Notes under the pieces: model-generated
Databases searched by the model: none
What the model saw: the letters and a program-made list of their open reading frames with translations, nothing else
What the model was told of the DNA's origin: nothing
Program-made: the position numbers and the translations under genes
Shown: piece after piece, positions 17,279 through 26,904 of the stretch
Position numbering within the stretch: the first letter of the stretch is position 1
Layout: the number at the start of each line of letters is the position of its first letter
Assembly (NCBI RefSeq): GCF_008761635.1
Contig: NZ_CP044344.1
Coordinates: 3,286,001 to 3,350,000, forward strand
DNA length: 64,000 nucleotides
DNA from: Nocardioides cynanchi
GTDB lineage: Bacteria; Actinomycetota; Actinomycetes; Propionibacteriales; Nocardioidaceae
Direction: 5' to 3'

Positions 17279-18624
17279 GCGACCCCACGTCGTACCTCCT
17301 CGAGCGGGCCTGGGTGGACGGCGCCGTCCACGACGACGTGTTGGTGGAGATCGAGGACGGGCGGTTCTCCCGGGTGGAGGTTCTCGGCCGAGACCGACGC
17401 TTCTCGGCCGAAATTTCGGCCGAGAAGCAGCGGCTTCCCCGGTCCACCGGTGAAACCTCCCCCCTCCCCGGCCTCACCCTCCCGGGGCTGGCGAACTGCC
17501 ACAGCCACGCGTTCCACCGGGCCCTGAGGGGAAGGACCCAGCGCGGGTCGGGCACGTTCTGGACCTGGCGCGAGCAGATGTACGACGTCGCCGGGCGGCT
17601 GGATCCGGACTCCTATCTCGCGCTGGCGGAGGTCACCTTCCGGGAGATGGTCGCGGCCGGGATCACCACGGTGGGGGAGTTCCACTACCTGCACCACCAA
17701 CCCGACGGCACGCCGTACGACGACCCGAACGCCATGGGCCGCGCCGTCATCGAGGCCGCGACCAGGGCCGGGATCCGGCTCACCCTGCTCGACACCTGCT
17801 ACCTGACCGCCGGCATCGGACGGCCGCCGGAGGGTGTGCAGCGCAGGTTCAGCGACGGCGACGTCGACGGTTGGGGCGAGCGCCTCGACAGCCTGACCGG
17901 CGACGAGCGGACCAGGATCGCCGGCGCCTACCACTCGGTGCGCGCCGTACCCCGCGACCAGATGCGCACCCGGACCGCCTCCCCGCTACACATCCACCTC
18001 TCCGAGCAGGTCGCGGAGAACGACGAGTGCCTGGCGGCCTACGGCCTGACCCCGACCCAGGTCTTCGCCGAGGCCGGCCACCTGACCGACCACAACACGC
18101 TCGTCCACGCCACCCACCTCACCGACGACGACGTCCGGCTGATCGGCCGCTCGGGGGCGTACGTCGACTTCTGTCCCACCACCGAGCGCGACCTCGGTGA
18201 CGGCATCGGCCCCGGAAGGGCCCTGCAGGACGCCGGGGCGCGGCTCACCCTCGGCAGCGACAGCCATGCGGTGATCGACCCCTTCGAGGAGATGCGCGCG
18301 CTCGAGCTCGACGAGCGCCTCGCCTCCCGGAGCCGCGGCCACTGGACCGCGGCCGAGCTCCTCGTGGCCGGCACCCGCCACGACTCCCTGGGCTGGGACG
18401 ACGTGGGCCGGATCGCGGTCGGTGAGCGCGCCGACCTGGTCACCCTCGCCACCGACACCACCCGCACCGCTGGCACCGGCGCCGACGAGCACACGGCGGT
18501 GTTCGCCGCCGCGGCCGAGGACGTCACCCAGGTCGTGGTCGACGGTCGGGTCGTCTTCCGGGCCGCCGACCGCCAGCAGCTCGGGCGCGACCTGGCCGAC
18601 GTGGTGGGGAGACTGTGGTCATGA
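17275..18624 (+). CDS. hutF: Formimidoylglutamate deiminase
   Basis: A 449-residue metal-dependent amidohydrolase converting N-formimino-L-glutamate to N-formyl-L-glutamate plus ammonia. The metal site HxH is His76 and His78 in [13 protein letters not shown]. Further conserved pieces are the IHLSEQ His, [10 protein letters not shown] and [15 protein letters not shown]. Residues about 34-61 are unusual: they are encoded by a palindromic repeat (17376-17457) lying between the N-terminal strand and the LPGLTLPG motif, in frame and without stops, in a position that is normally a short loop. The gene overlaps the M20 gene and hutI by 4 bases each. Activity is expected because the insertion precedes the catalytic core. 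Confidence 0.92.
   Translation: MSDPTSYLLERAWVDGAVHDDVLVEIEDGRFSRVEVLGRDRRFSAEISAEKQRLPRSTGETSPLPGLTLPGLANCHSHAFHRALRGRTQRGSGTFWTWREQMYDVAGRLDPDSYLALAEVTFREMVAAGITTVGEFHYLHHQPDGTPYDDPNAMGRAVIEAATRAGIRLTLLDTCYLTAGIGRPPEGVQRRFSDGDVDGWGERLDSLTGDERTRIAGAYHSVRAVPRDQMRTRTASPLHIHLSEQVAENDECLAAYGLTPTQVFAEAGHLTDHNTLVHATHLTDDDVRLIGRSGAYVDFCPTTERDLGDGIGPGRALQDAGARLTLGSDSHAVIDPFEEMRALELDERLASRSRGHWTAAELLVAGTRHDSLGWDDVGRIAVGERADLVTLATDTTRTAGTGADEHTAVFAAAAEDVTQVVVDGRVVFRAADRQQLGRDLADVVGRLWS
17376..17457. repeat. Two-module palindromic repeat inside hutF
   Basis: Module P contains a perfect 30-bp palindrome at 17399-17428 with centre TCGGCCGAAATTTCGGCCGA, preceded by a partial copy TTCTCGGCCGAGA at 17381-17393. 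Module Q follows at about 17431-17457 (CCCCGGTCCACCGGTGAAA). The same modules, in the order Q-P, occur at 14192-14271. The insertion keeps the hutF frame and encodes [20 protein letters not shown]. Confidence 0.75.
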
Positions 18625-19778
18625 CGGCGACCCTGATCACCCACATCGGGGAGCTGGTCACCAACGCGCCCGACGCTCCCGACCTGCTGGGCGCGATCCA
18701 CGACGCCGCGCTCGTCGTCGAGGGTACGACGGTGGCCTGGGTCGGTGCGGCCGTCGACGCGCCCGCCGCCGACCAGGTGATCGACGCGGGTGGGCGCGCC
18801 GTGATCCCGGGCTTCGTGGACTCCCACTCCCACCTGGTCTTCGCCGGCGACAGGGGCGAGGAGTTCGCCGCCCGGATGGCCGGCGAGCCCTACGCGGCCG
18901 GGGGCATCCGGACCACGGTGGCCGCGACCCGGGCCGCCGGTGACGAGCAGCTCACCAGCCACGTCGCGCACCTCGTCGCCGAGATGCGCCGTCAGGGCAC
19001 CACCACGGTGGAGATCAAGAGCGGCTACGGGCTGAATGTCCTCGACGAGGCCCGCAGCCTCGCCATTGCCCGGCAGTTCACCGAGGAGACCACCTTCCTG
19101 GGCGCGCACGTGGTCCCCGACGGCACCACCCCCGAGGAGTACGTCGCGCTGGTCACCGGCCCGATGCTCGACGCGTGCGCGCCGCACGCCCGTTGGATCG
19201 ACGTGTTCTGCGAGGTCGGGGCCTTCGACGAGGACCAGGCGCGGGCGATCCTCCTGGCCGGGCGGGCGGCCGGGCTGAAGGGCCGCCTGCACGCCAACCA
19301 GCTCGGCCGGGGACCCGGCGTACGACTCGGCGCGGAGCTCGGCCTGACCGCCGTCGACCACTGCACCCACCTCTCCGACGCGGACGTCGCCGCCCTCGCC
19401 GACTCCGGAACGATCGCCACCCTGCTGCCGGGGGTGGAGTTCTCGACCCGGCAGCCCTATCCCGACGCACGGGCGCTCCTCGACGCCGGCGTCCGGGTCG
19501 CCATCGCCACCGACTGCAACCCCGGCTCCTGCTTCACCAGCTCCATGCCGCTATGCATCGCCCTGGCGGTTCGCGAGATGGGGCTGACCCCGGCCGAGGC
19601 CGTCCACGCCGCCACCGCGACGGCCGCCGCGGCCCTCGACCGCACCGACATCGGCAGGCTGGTGCCGGGCAGCCGGGCGGACCTCGTGATGCTGGACGCG
19701 CCGAGCCACGTCCACCTGGCCTACCGCCCGGGCGTCCCTCTCGTCACCGGCACCTGGGTGGGTGGACGTCCCGTCTGA
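18621..19778 (+). CDS. hutI: Imidazolonepropionase
   Basis: A 385-residue amidohydrolase that opens 4-imidazolone-5-propionate to N-formimino-L-glutamate, the step between HutU and HutF. Metal-site motifs are [14 protein letters not shown] (HxH), GAHVVPDG, the substrate-contact KSGYGLN, a later His in [10 protein letters not shown] and ATDCNPGS with the catalytic Asp. Length is slightly below the usual ~405. ATG 18621 overlaps the hutF stop by 4 bases and gives a normal N-terminus. It ends the M20-hutF-hutI operon. Confidence 0.95.
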   Translation: MTATLITHIGELVTNAPDAPDLLGAIHDAALVVEGTTVAWVGAAVDAPAADQVIDAGGRAVIPGFVDSHSHLVFAGDRGEEFAARMAGEPYAAGGIRTTVAATRAAGDEQLTSHVAHLVAEMRRQGTTTVEIKSGYGLNVLDEARSLAIARQFTEETTFLGAHVVPDGTTPEEYVALVTGPMLDACAPHARWIDVFCEVGAFDEDQARAILLAGRAAGLKGRLHANQLGRGPGVRLGAELGLTAVDHCTHLSDADVAALADSGTIATLLPGVEFSTRQPYPDARALLDAGVRVAIATDCNPGSCFTSSMPLCIALAVREMGLTPAEAVHAATATAAAALDRTDIGRLVPGSRADLVMLDAPSHVHLAYRPGVPLVTGTWVGGRPV

Positions 19779-19909
19779 GGTAGCAGCCCGCGGCGCGGGG
19801 TCGGTCTGAGGTAGGGGCGAGCCAGAGATAGGGCACGGTGCCGATGTCCGGGCCTACCTCACAGGCGCAGTCTCGTCGTATCAGTCACGGATACGAAGGG
19901 ATGAGAGCC

Positions 19910-20062
19910 ATGAACGACCTGTACCTGCTGGAGGGCGAGTACCACTACCGCGCCAACCGCACCCGCAACGAGCTGCGCCCGGTGCGCTACCGCCGCTGGC
20001 GCAAGCGCGTCGCGGCGAACGGCGCCGCCGCGGCGACCAACGAGAAGAACTGGATCAGCTGA
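19910..20062 (+). CDS. Small basic protein of unknown function
   Basis: A 50-residue, strongly basic peptide, MNDLYLLEGEYHYRANRTRN, then an arginine-rich middle (RPVRYRRWRKRV) and an Ala/Asn tail. GAAGGG lies about 9 bases before ATG 19910; an earlier in-frame ATG at 19838 is possible but has no clear ribosome site. Third-position GC is high, which supports coding. No family is recognised. It lies 34 bases upstream of the LuxR regulator. The preceding 130 bases contain short TGAGGTAG repeats (19776, about 19808) and an inverted CTACCTCA (about 19853) that could form a hairpin after hutI. Confidence 0.5.
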   Translation: MNDLYLLEGEYHYRANRTRNELRPVRYRRWRKRVAANGAAAATNEKNWIS

Positions 20063-20096
20063 CGTGGTGTCCGTGGTCCACGACATCATGGACCGC

Positions 20097-23030
20097 ATGA
20101 CGTCGCCGCTGGTCGGTCGAGATGCCGAGCTGGAGCACCTCTGCTCCACGCTCGGCATCTCGTCGTCGGGCGACGTGGCTGATCGATCCGCGATCCTCCT
20201 GGCCGGCGACGCCGGCGTCGGCAAGACCCGGCTGCTCACCGAGCTGCGCGACCGGGCGATCGACAACGGCTGGCAGGTGCTGGCCGGGCACTGTCTCGAC
20301 TTCACCGACAGCGCACTGCCCTACCTCCCCTTCTCCGAGATCACCGGCCGGATCTCCCGCGAGCTGCCCGATGTCTTCGACGACGTCGCCGCCCGCCACC
20401 CCGCCCTCCTCCGGCTCCTGCCCGGCCAGCGGATGCTGAGCCAGGCCACCGACCCCGAGTCGCTGCCCGCCGACCAGGGTGCCCTCTTCGACGGCGTCCA
20501 CGCGCTCGCCGAGGCTGCCGGCGCCCGGCGGCCGACGCTCCTCGTCGTCGAGGACCTCCACTGGGCCGACCAGTCGACCCGCGACCTGATGAGCTTCCTG
20601 TTCAGCCGCGGCTTCGAGGCCCCGGTCGCCCTCGCCGCCTCCTACCGCTCCGACGACCTCCACCGCCGTCACCCGCTCCGCCGCCAGGTCGCCGAGTGGG
20701 CGCGGATGAGTGGCGTCGAGCGCCTCCAGCTCGAGCCCCTGGCCGCTGCCGACGTACGCCGTCTGGTCCAGGAGCTGCACCCCGACCCGATGTCCGAGGA
20801 GTGCCTCAGCGACATCGTGACCCGCGCCGAGGGCAACGCCTTCTTCGTCGAAGAGCTGGTCGGCGCCACCTGGGCGCGCGGCGGAGGTGTGCCCGTGGAC
20901 CTCGCCGACGTGCTCCTGGTCCGTCTGCAGGGGCTCGACGAAGCCGCCGTCACGGTCGTCAGGGCCGCGGCCGTCGCCGGGCGCCGGGTCTCCCACGCGG
21001 CCCTGAGCGCCGTGGTCGACGTGTCCCCGGCCGACCTCGACCGGGCCGTGCGCGACGCCGTCGAGGGCCATGTGCTGGTGCCCAGCCGCGACGACGACTT
21101 CTACCAGTTCCGCCACGCCCTGCTGGCCGAGGCGGTCTACGACGACCTGCTGCCCGGGGAGCGCACCGCCCTCCACGCCGCCTACGCCCGCGCCCTGCTC
21201 GAGGGTCGCGCGACCGGCACCGCGGCCGAGCTCGCGCGTCACGCGCGCCTTGCCCACGACTACGCCACCGCGCTCACCGCGAGCCTGCGCGCGGGTGACG
21301 ACGCCCGCGGCGTCGGCGGTGCGGAGGAGGCGGCGTTCCACTACCTCCAGGCGCTCGAGCTCTGGCACGACTCGCGCCTGCCCGAGGACACCGGACTCGA
21401 CTACCCACGTCTGGTGGGCCTGGTCTCCGACGCGCTGGTCGCCGCCGGCCACCCGGCTCGCGCGCTCGGCGTGGTCCGCGAGCAGCTCGACCACCTCCCC
21501 GAGGGCACCGACGACTCCGTCCGGGGCCAGATCATGGGGGTGCTCGCGGGGACGCTGGTGATGACCGAGACCTCCGAGGACCCGACCGAGCTGACGCGTG
21601 CGGCCGTTGCGCTGGTCCCGGACGAGCCGACCAACGCCCGGGCCAAGGTGCTCGCAGCCCACGCCCGCACCCTGGCCCGGGCCGGCCGCAAGGACGAAGG
21701 GCGGCCGGTGGCGATGGCCGCCCTCGCCCTGGCCGAGCGGCTCGACATGCCCCGCCTCGCCAGTGACATCCGCACCACGCTGGTGGGGCTCGAGCGCAGT
21801 GTCTCACCGGAGTCGATCGCGGAGGCCCTGCGCGCCGCGAGCGAGGATGCCGCTGCGGCCGGCGCCGCCAACGCCGAGCTCCGGGCCCTCCTGCTGCTCG
21901 GGCACCACCACCTCGACCTCGGTGAGTTCGGGCGGGCGGACGAGGCGTTCGAGCGCACCAGGGCCCGCGCCCGTGCCGTCGGCACCCCCTGGGTGCCCTG
22001 GGCGGCCGAGGCGCGCTGGACCCACGCGGTCTCGCTGAGGCTTCAGGGCCGGTGGGACGAGGCGCTCCAGGTGCTCGACATCAGCCGGGAGTCGCCACCG
22101 CCGATCTACCGCGCCCTGATGACCGCCACCCGGGCCCAGGTGATGGCCGCCCGGGGCGAGACGGCCGCCGGTGAGCTCGCGCGGGAGCTGCACGACTTCT
22201 GGCCGCTCGAGGGGCTGATCGCGATCACCGGCGGCTCGGCCGAGCTGATGCTGCACGAGCAGGCCGGCGACCAGGCGGCCGCCCACACGACGTACCGCCT
22301 GATCGTGGACACCCTGACCCGGATCTGGCACCCGCAGTTCCAGGCCCGGGTGCGCCTGGCCACGATCACGCTGTCGGCCTTCGCGTCGGGGGCCACCCAC
22401 CGCAGCGCCGCCGAGCGCGCCGACGACCACGACGTCGTCACCCGTCTGGCAGCCGACGCCCACGGGGTGCTCGACCGGCGCGGAGACGCTCTGGTGTCCT
22501 GGGGGCCCGAGGCCCGCGCCTGGGAGGCCCGACTGGACGCCGAGCTGCTCCGCTGGAGATGGGCCGCGGACATCGACCCGCCGAACCACGACGAGCTCGT
22601 GGAGGCCTGGCGCCGGGCCGAGCGCCGGGCCGAGGTCTTCGCCGATCCCTACGAGCTGGCGGTCGTGCGGGCCCGGCTCGCGACCCTGCTGGCGGCCACC
22701 GGTGATGCAGACGCGGCTCGCGAGCTGGCCGTGGCTGTCTCCGACGTGGCCGGTCGGCTCGACGCGGCGCCCCTGCTGGCCATGCTCGGGCCGCTGCGCC
22801 AGCCGGGCCGGCCCACCTCGGTGCCGTCGGCGCGGCCGACGCTGACGCCCCGGGAGACCGAGATCCTGGCTCTGGTCGCCGAGGGTCGCAGCAACGGTGA
22901 GATCGGGCGCCAGCTGTTCATCAGCACCAAGACGGTGTCGGTCCACGTGTCCAACATCCTGGGCAAGCTCGCGGCGTCGGGCCGCACCGAGGCCGCCGCC
23001 ATCGCCCGTCGCGACGGCCTGATCGGCTGA
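20097..23030 (+). CDS. Large ATP-binding LuxR-type regulator (LAL/MalT-like)
   Basis: A 977-residue regulator. An N-terminal STAND-type ATPase module begins PLVGRDAELEHL and has Walker A GDAGVGKT at residues 37-44 and Walker B LLVVEDLHWADQST near residue 155. The middle 500 residues are Ala/Leu/Arg-rich helical repeats (TPR-like), probably for signal or protein binding. The last ~65 residues are a LuxR helix-turn-helix (LTPRETEILALVAEG, then KTVSVHVSNILGKL). Such proteins are transcriptional activators; the target is unknown, but the P450 gene 103 bases downstream on the same strand is a candidate. Starts at 20088 or GTG 20064 are also possible. Confidence 0.88.
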   Translation: MTSPLVGRDAELEHLCSTLGISSSGDVADRSAILLAGDAGVGKTRLLTELRDRAIDNGWQVLAGHCLDFTDSALPYLPFSEITGRISRELPDVFDDVAARHPALLRLLPGQRMLSQATDPESLPADQGALFDGVHALAEAAGARRPTLLVVEDLHWADQSTRDLMSFLFSRGFEAPVALAASYRSDDLHRRHPLRRQVAEWARMSGVERLQLEPLAAADVRRLVQELHPDPMSEECLSDIVTRAEGNAFFVEELVGATWARGGGVPVDLADVLLVRLQGLDEAAVTVVRAAAVAGRRVSHAALSAVVDVSPADLDRAVRDAVEGHVLVPSRDDDFYQFRHALLAEAVYDDLLPGERTALHAAYARALLEGRATGTAAELARHARLAHDYATALTASLRAGDDARGVGGAEEAAFHYLQALELWHDSRLPEDTGLDYPRLVGLVSDALVAAGHPARALGVVREQLDHLPEGTDDSVRGQIMGVLAGTLVMTETSEDPTELTRAAVALVPDEPTNARAKVLAAHARTLARAGRKDEGRPVAMAALALAERLDMPRLASDIRTTLVGLERSVSPESIAEALRAASEDAAAAGAANAELRALLLLGHHHLDLGEFGRADEAFERTRARARAVGTPWVPWAAEARWTHAVSLRLQGRWDEALQVLDISRESPPPIYRALMTATRAQVMAARGETAAGELARELHDFWPLEGLIAITGGSAELMLHEQAGDQAAAHTTYRLIVDTLTRIWHPQFQARVRLATITLSAFASGATHRSAAERADDHDVVTRLAADAHGVLDRRGDALVSWGPEARAWEARLDAELLRWRWAADIDPPNHDELVEAWRRAERRAEVFADPYELAVVRARLATLLAATGDADAARELAVAVSDVAGRLDAAPLLAMLGPLRQPGRPTSVPSARPTLTPRETEILALVAEGRSNGEIGRQLFISTKTVSVHVSNILGKLAASGRTEAAAIARRDGLIG

Positions 23031-23034
23031 GCCC

Positions 23035-23064
23035 CGGCCCCGGCACCGGCACCGGCACCGGCGC
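23035..23064. repeat. GGCACC-type hexanucleotide tandem
   Basis: Short run of near-identical hexamers (CCGGCACCGGCACCGGCACC) directly after the LuxR gene stop. It is probably slippage-generated and is too short and too close to the stop to imply a function. Confidence 0.5.
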
Positions 23065-23133
23065 CGCGGGTCGCGCCGGCGCGTCGGGGCCTGATCGACG
23101 TACTCCTAGTATGGCGACAGGAACGGAGCCGCC

Positions 23134-24546
23134 ATGCCCACCACCCTCGAGACCGACCCGTCAGCCCTGACCGCGCGACGCTTCGAGCGGATGCGTCCCT
23201 TCGGGGGCGACACCGCCCCACCCGTCGACACCACCGGGCTGCCACCCGGACCGCGCTGGCCGGTCTGGCTGCAGAGCGTGGGCCTGCTGCGGTTCCGGCA
23301 CCAGTTCGTGCCGCATCTGTGGCGGGAGTACGGCGACGTGTTCACCGTGCGGGTCGTGCCGGGTGGCCGGCCGCTGGTGCTCTTCACCAGGCCGGAGCAC
23401 GCCAAGGAGATCTTCGCCGGCGACCCCGAGGTCTTCCATGCGGGCAAGGCCAACGCGATCCTCGGCCCGATCATGGGTGAGCACTCGCTCCTCCTCCAGG
23501 ACTCCTCCGCGCACAAGCGCGCCCGTGCGCTGCTGATGCCTGCCTTCAATGGCCAGGCGCTGCGCGGCTACCGCTCCCTGGTCGAGGAGGTGGCGCGGGA
23601 CGAGGTGGCGCGCTGGCGGCCCGGTCAGGAGCTCCGCAGCCTCGACCGGATGAACGCCCTGACCCTCGAGGTGATCCTCCGCGTGGTCTTCGGGGTGACC
23701 GACGAGGACCGCCTGGCCCGGCTCCGGCCCTGCGTCAACCGGACCGTGAACATCAGCCCCGCGGTGCTGCTGGGCTGGGGCTATCCGGCCCTGCAGAGGT
23801 TCGGCCCCTGGAGGAAGACCGTCGACAACGCCTACGCGCTCGACCGGCTGATCTACGCCGAGATCCGCGAGCGTCGTGCTGCCGCCGACCTCGCCGAGCG
23901 CACCGACGTGCTGTCCCGGCTGATCCGTGCCGCCCCACCCCAGGAGGCGACGAACGGGTCGAGCGCCGCCGACGGTGGGGACCGGCTCACCGACGAGGAG
24001 CTGCGCGACCAGCTCGTGACGCTGCTCCTGGCCGGCCACGAGACCACCGCCACGGCGCTCGCCTGGGCGCTCTACGAGCTCGGTCGCGACCCCGCGCAGC
24101 TGGTCCGGGCGCGGACGGCGGCCGGAGAGGGTGACGACGACTGGCTCGAGGCGGTGCTCAAGGAGTCCATGCGCCTCCACCCGGTGATCCCGATGGTGGT
24201 CCGCACCTTGATCCGGCCGGCCACGGTCGGGGGCTGGGACCTGCCGGCCGGGGCGACCGTGGGGCCTTCGATCATCCTCACCCACGCCCGCCCGGACAAC
24301 CATTCCGACCCGTCCCGTTTCGACCCCGAGCGGTTCGTCGGGCACAACCCTCCGGTGAACACCTGGATCCCCTTCGGGGGCGGGGTGCGGCGGTGCATCG
24401 GGGCCGGGTTCTCGCTGATGGAGGGCGTGGCCGTGCTCCGCCAGGTGCTCACGTCGTACGACGTGACGGCGGTGGGCGCGGACCGGCCCCGGGTCCGCAA
24501 CATCACCAGCGTCCCGCGGCGCGGAGCCCGGATCCGCGTCGGCTGA
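23134..24546 (+). CDS. Cytochrome P450
   Basis: A 470-residue soluble bacterial P450 monooxygenase. The oxygen-binding I-helix motif AGHETT is at residues 300-305, the K-helix ExxR is Glu344-Arg347 (KESMRLHPV), and the haem loop FGGGVRRCIG ends with the thiolate ligand Cys421. The proline-rich start (GLPPGPRWPVWLQSVG) and general layout resemble CYP110/CYP135-like enzymes rather than antibiotic-pathway CYP105/107. No ferredoxin gene is adjacent, so electrons must come from elsewhere. GGAG precedes ATG 23134. The substrate is unknown; the following exporter might handle its product. Confidence 0.92.
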   Translation: MPTTLETDPSALTARRFERMRPFGGDTAPPVDTTGLPPGPRWPVWLQSVGLLRFRHQFVPHLWREYGDVFTVRVVPGGRPLVLFTRPEHAKEIFAGDPEVFHAGKANAILGPIMGEHSLLLQDSSAHKRARALLMPAFNGQALRGYRSLVEEVARDEVARWRPGQELRSLDRMNALTLEVILRVVFGVTDEDRLARLRPCVNRTVNISPAVLLGWGYPALQRFGPWRKTVDNAYALDRLIYAEIRERRAAADLAERTDVLSRLIRAAPPQEATNGSSAADGGDRLTDEELRDQLVTLLLAGHETTATALAWALYELGRDPAQLVRARTAAGEGDDDWLEAVLKESMRLHPVIPMVVRTLIRPATVGGWDLPAGATVGPSIILTHARPDNHSDPSRFDPERFVGHNPPVNTWIPFGGGVRRCIGAGFSLMEGVAVLRQVLTSYDVTAVGADRPRVRNITSVPRRGARIRVG

Positions 24547-24603
24547 TCACGATTTGGGCGAACGTCTGACTGAGTGCCATCGGGCCCGTCACACTGAGGG
24601 GTC

Positions 24604-25908
24604 ATGGGCTGGGGGGCACGCATCGCTGCTACGCGGATGGACATCCGCCCCTTCCGCGAGCACCGGGACTTCCGGCTGCTGCTGATCGCTGGGACCGTCT
24701 TCTACTTCGGCGGGATGATGACCTACGTCGCCATTCCCTTCCAGATCTACCAGCTCACCCACTCCAACCTGGCGGTCGGCGCGGTCGGCCTGGCCGAGCT
24801 CGTCCCGCTGATCGTCTTCGGGCTGTACGGCGGTGCCCTGGCCGACCACATGGACCGTCGACTGCTGCTGATCTGGACTGGGATCGCCCAGGCCGCCTTC
24901 ACCGCGTGGCTGGCGATCAACGCCTTCTCCAGCCATCCGCGGCTGTGGGAGATCTTCCTGGTCTCCGGGCTCCTGGCGTCGTCGTCGGCGATGCAGCGGC
25001 CGTCGCGCGAGGCGCTGCTGCCGCGCACAGTCCGGCACGACGAGATCATCGCGGCCAACGCGCTGAGCAGCCTCGGCATGCAGTTCGGCGTGCTGGCCGG
25101 CCCGGCCCTCGGTGGCGTCCTGGTGGCGTCGTTCGGTCCGGCCTGGTGCTTCCTGGTCGACATCGTCGGCCTCTTCGTCGCCTCGATGCTCTACGCCGCG
25201 ATGCGGCGCTACCCGCACGTCGGCGAGACCGAGCCGCCTAGCCTGCGCGGCATCAAGCTCGGGCTCCGGTACGCCATGAGCCGGCGCGACCTGCTGGGCA
25301 CCTACGTCGTCGACATCGCCGCGATGCTGCTGGCGATGCCGGTGGTGCTCTTCCCCGCACTGGCCGCGGAGGTCTTCGGCAACCCGCACCTGCTCGGCCT
25401 GCTCTACTCCGCGGAGACGGTCGGCGCGCTGATCGCGACCGCGCTGTCGGGCTGGACCTCACGGGTCCGGCGGCACGGCCGGGCGATCGTCCTGGCGGCG
25501 ATGGCCTACGGCGCCTTCATCGCGATGGCGGGCATGGCTCCGACGATCTGGGGTGCGCTCTTCTTCTTCACCTGCGCCGGCGCCGCCGACATGATCTCGG
25601 CGCTCTTCCGCGGCACCATCTGGAGCCAGACCATCCCGGACAACCTGCGCGGACGGCTGGCCGGCATCGAGATGCTCAGCTACTCCGTCGGGCCGCTCGG
25701 AGGGCAGGTGCGCGCCGGCCTCGTGGCGGACCGCTGGACGGTCCGCGGCTCGATCGTCAGCGGCGGCGTGGCCTGCGTGGGCGGCGTCGCGCTGACCGCG
25801 ATGTGGCTGCACGACTTCTGGTCGTACGACGCACGCACCGACGAGCATGCCGTGGCCCAGAGACAGGCCCGGCAGCTCGCCGGTGAGCGCGTCAACCCTG
25901 CCCAGTAG
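24604..25908 (+). CDS. MFS transporter (EntS/MFS_3-like exporter)
   Basis: A 434-residue major facilitator with about 12 hydrophobic segments. It opens with FREHRDFRLLLIAGTVFYFG, followed by TYVAIPFQIYQLTHSNLAVG and GGALADHMDRRLLL (the MFS loop 2-3 motif), the pattern of the transmembrane secretion effector family that includes the enterobactin exporter EntS. The transported compound is not known. Located 57 bases after the P450 gene on the same strand and possibly co-transcribed. The C-terminus is a charged cytoplasmic tail. Confidence 0.85.
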   Translation: MGWGARIAATRMDIRPFREHRDFRLLLIAGTVFYFGGMMTYVAIPFQIYQLTHSNLAVGAVGLAELVPLIVFGLYGGALADHMDRRLLLIWTGIAQAAFTAWLAINAFSSHPRLWEIFLVSGLLASSSAMQRPSREALLPRTVRHDEIIAANALSSLGMQFGVLAGPALGGVLVASFGPAWCFLVDIVGLFVASMLYAAMRRYPHVGETEPPSLRGIKLGLRYAMSRRDLLGTYVVDIAAMLLAMPVVLFPALAAEVFGNPHLLGLLYSAETVGALIATALSGWTSRVRRHGRAIVLAAMAYGAFIAMAGMAPTIWGALFFFTCAGAADMISALFRGTIWSQTIPDNLRGRLAGIEMLSYSVGPLGGQVRAGLVADRWTVRGSIVSGGVACVGGVALTAMWLHDFWSYDARTDEHAVAQRQARQLAGERVNPAQ

Positions 25909-25929
25909 CACCCCGCGGGTGCGACCGGG

Positions 25930-26811
25930 TCAGTTCATGCCGAACAGCGCGAACATCATCCCGGCGAAGGCGTGCGGCGCGCCGCTGTCCTTGTCCGGGT
26001 AGAAGCACAGCGAGACGTACTGGCCCTTCGGGACGTGGTACTTCCACACGATGGTGTGTCCGGGGCTGATCACCTCGGTCGAGGCCGTGGCGCCGCCCTG
26101 CTTGAAGAACGTCGGCGGACCCGACGGGTTCATCAGCCAGTTCATGACGTCCTGGTCGGTGGTGGACTTCCGAACCTGCTCCACGTCGATGAAGTGAGGC
26201 TGGATCGCGTTGTTGGTCGACTTCATCCAGCCGCGGTGCGGGTTGGAAGCCGGCGCCTTGAAGCTCATCGAGCCCTTCATGCCGAGCTTGCCGTCGGCCG
26301 ACGGCAGGGACCGCGTCTGGTGGGCACCCTTGGCCTTGAAAGTGCCGACGGTGTTCCGCTTGAGGTTGATCACGTAGTACGTGCCGGCCTTGTCGATGTC
26401 GGTGCCCCACATGTTGGGCTTGGCGCCGGGTGCGGGGATCGGCATGCCGCCGTAGAACACGACGTTCTTGTCGACGCGCTGCACGGTCGGGACATCCCCG
26501 GCCATGAGCGGCCCGATGTCCGCGGCCAGGTCCGCGAGCGTGTAACCGCTCTTCAGCCGGAGCAGCTGGATCGAGCCGTTGGCGGTTCCGCGGACGACCT
26601 TGAACATGGTCTTGCCGGGCTTGATCTGGGCGCTCGAGAGCTTGAGGCTGCCCTTGTTCGCCTTGATCGTGAAGACCGGAGCGGCGGCCGAGCGGGCCGC
26701 CGTGTGCGTATGTGTGGTGGCCTGGGCGGCGCCGCTCACGGCGGCCAGCCCGGTCACCGAAGCCGTGAGCAGCAGCGCTGTGGTCGCCGCCGCACGGGAA
26801 CGTGTGTGCAT
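25930..26811 (-). CDS. Secreted protein with possible cupredoxin-like copper site
   Basis: A 293-residue exported protein: residues 1-30 are a Sec-type signal peptide (ATTALLLTASVTGLAAV, cleavage near AQA). The mature part contains beta-rich segments. Near the C-terminus PHFIDVEQV and LCFYPDKDSGAPHAFAGMM offer His, then Cys-x10-His-x4-Met, similar in order to a type 1 copper centre. Relatives are small actinobacterial secreted proteins without known function. It is convergent with the MFS gene (21-base gap). The copper assignment is inference from ligand order only. Confidence 0.6.
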   Translation of the reverse strand: MHTRSRAAATTALLLTASVTGLAAVSGAAQATTHTHTAARSAAAPVFTIKANKGSLKLSSAQIKPGKTMFKVVRGTANGSIQLLRLKSGYTLADLAADIGPLMAGDVPTVQRVDKNVVFYGGMPIPAPGAKPNMWGTDIDKAGTYYVINLKRNTVGTFKAKGAHQTRSLPSADGKLGMKGSMSFKAPASNPHRGWMKSTNNAIQPHFIDVEQVRKSTTDQDVMNWLMNPSGPPTFFKQGGATASTEVISPGHTIVWKYHVPKGQYVSLCFYPDKDSGAPHAFAGMMFALFGMN

Positions 26812-26904
26812 CTCGAGTCTCTCCTCCTGATCGGGAGCCCCCCTGCGGAACCCTTGGGGGCAGTTCTAGGCGGCGTCGGCCGGTCCGTCACGCATCGACG
26901 CGGA

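Noticed and set aside
19776..19862. TGAGGTAG repeats after hutI as a repeat family
   Set aside because: Three 8-base occurrences with irregular spacing are within expectation; mentioned only as a possible weak hairpin.
23035..23064. GGCACC hexamer run as a regulatory repeat
   Set aside because: Short slippage tract directly after a stop codon, with no flanking symmetry.
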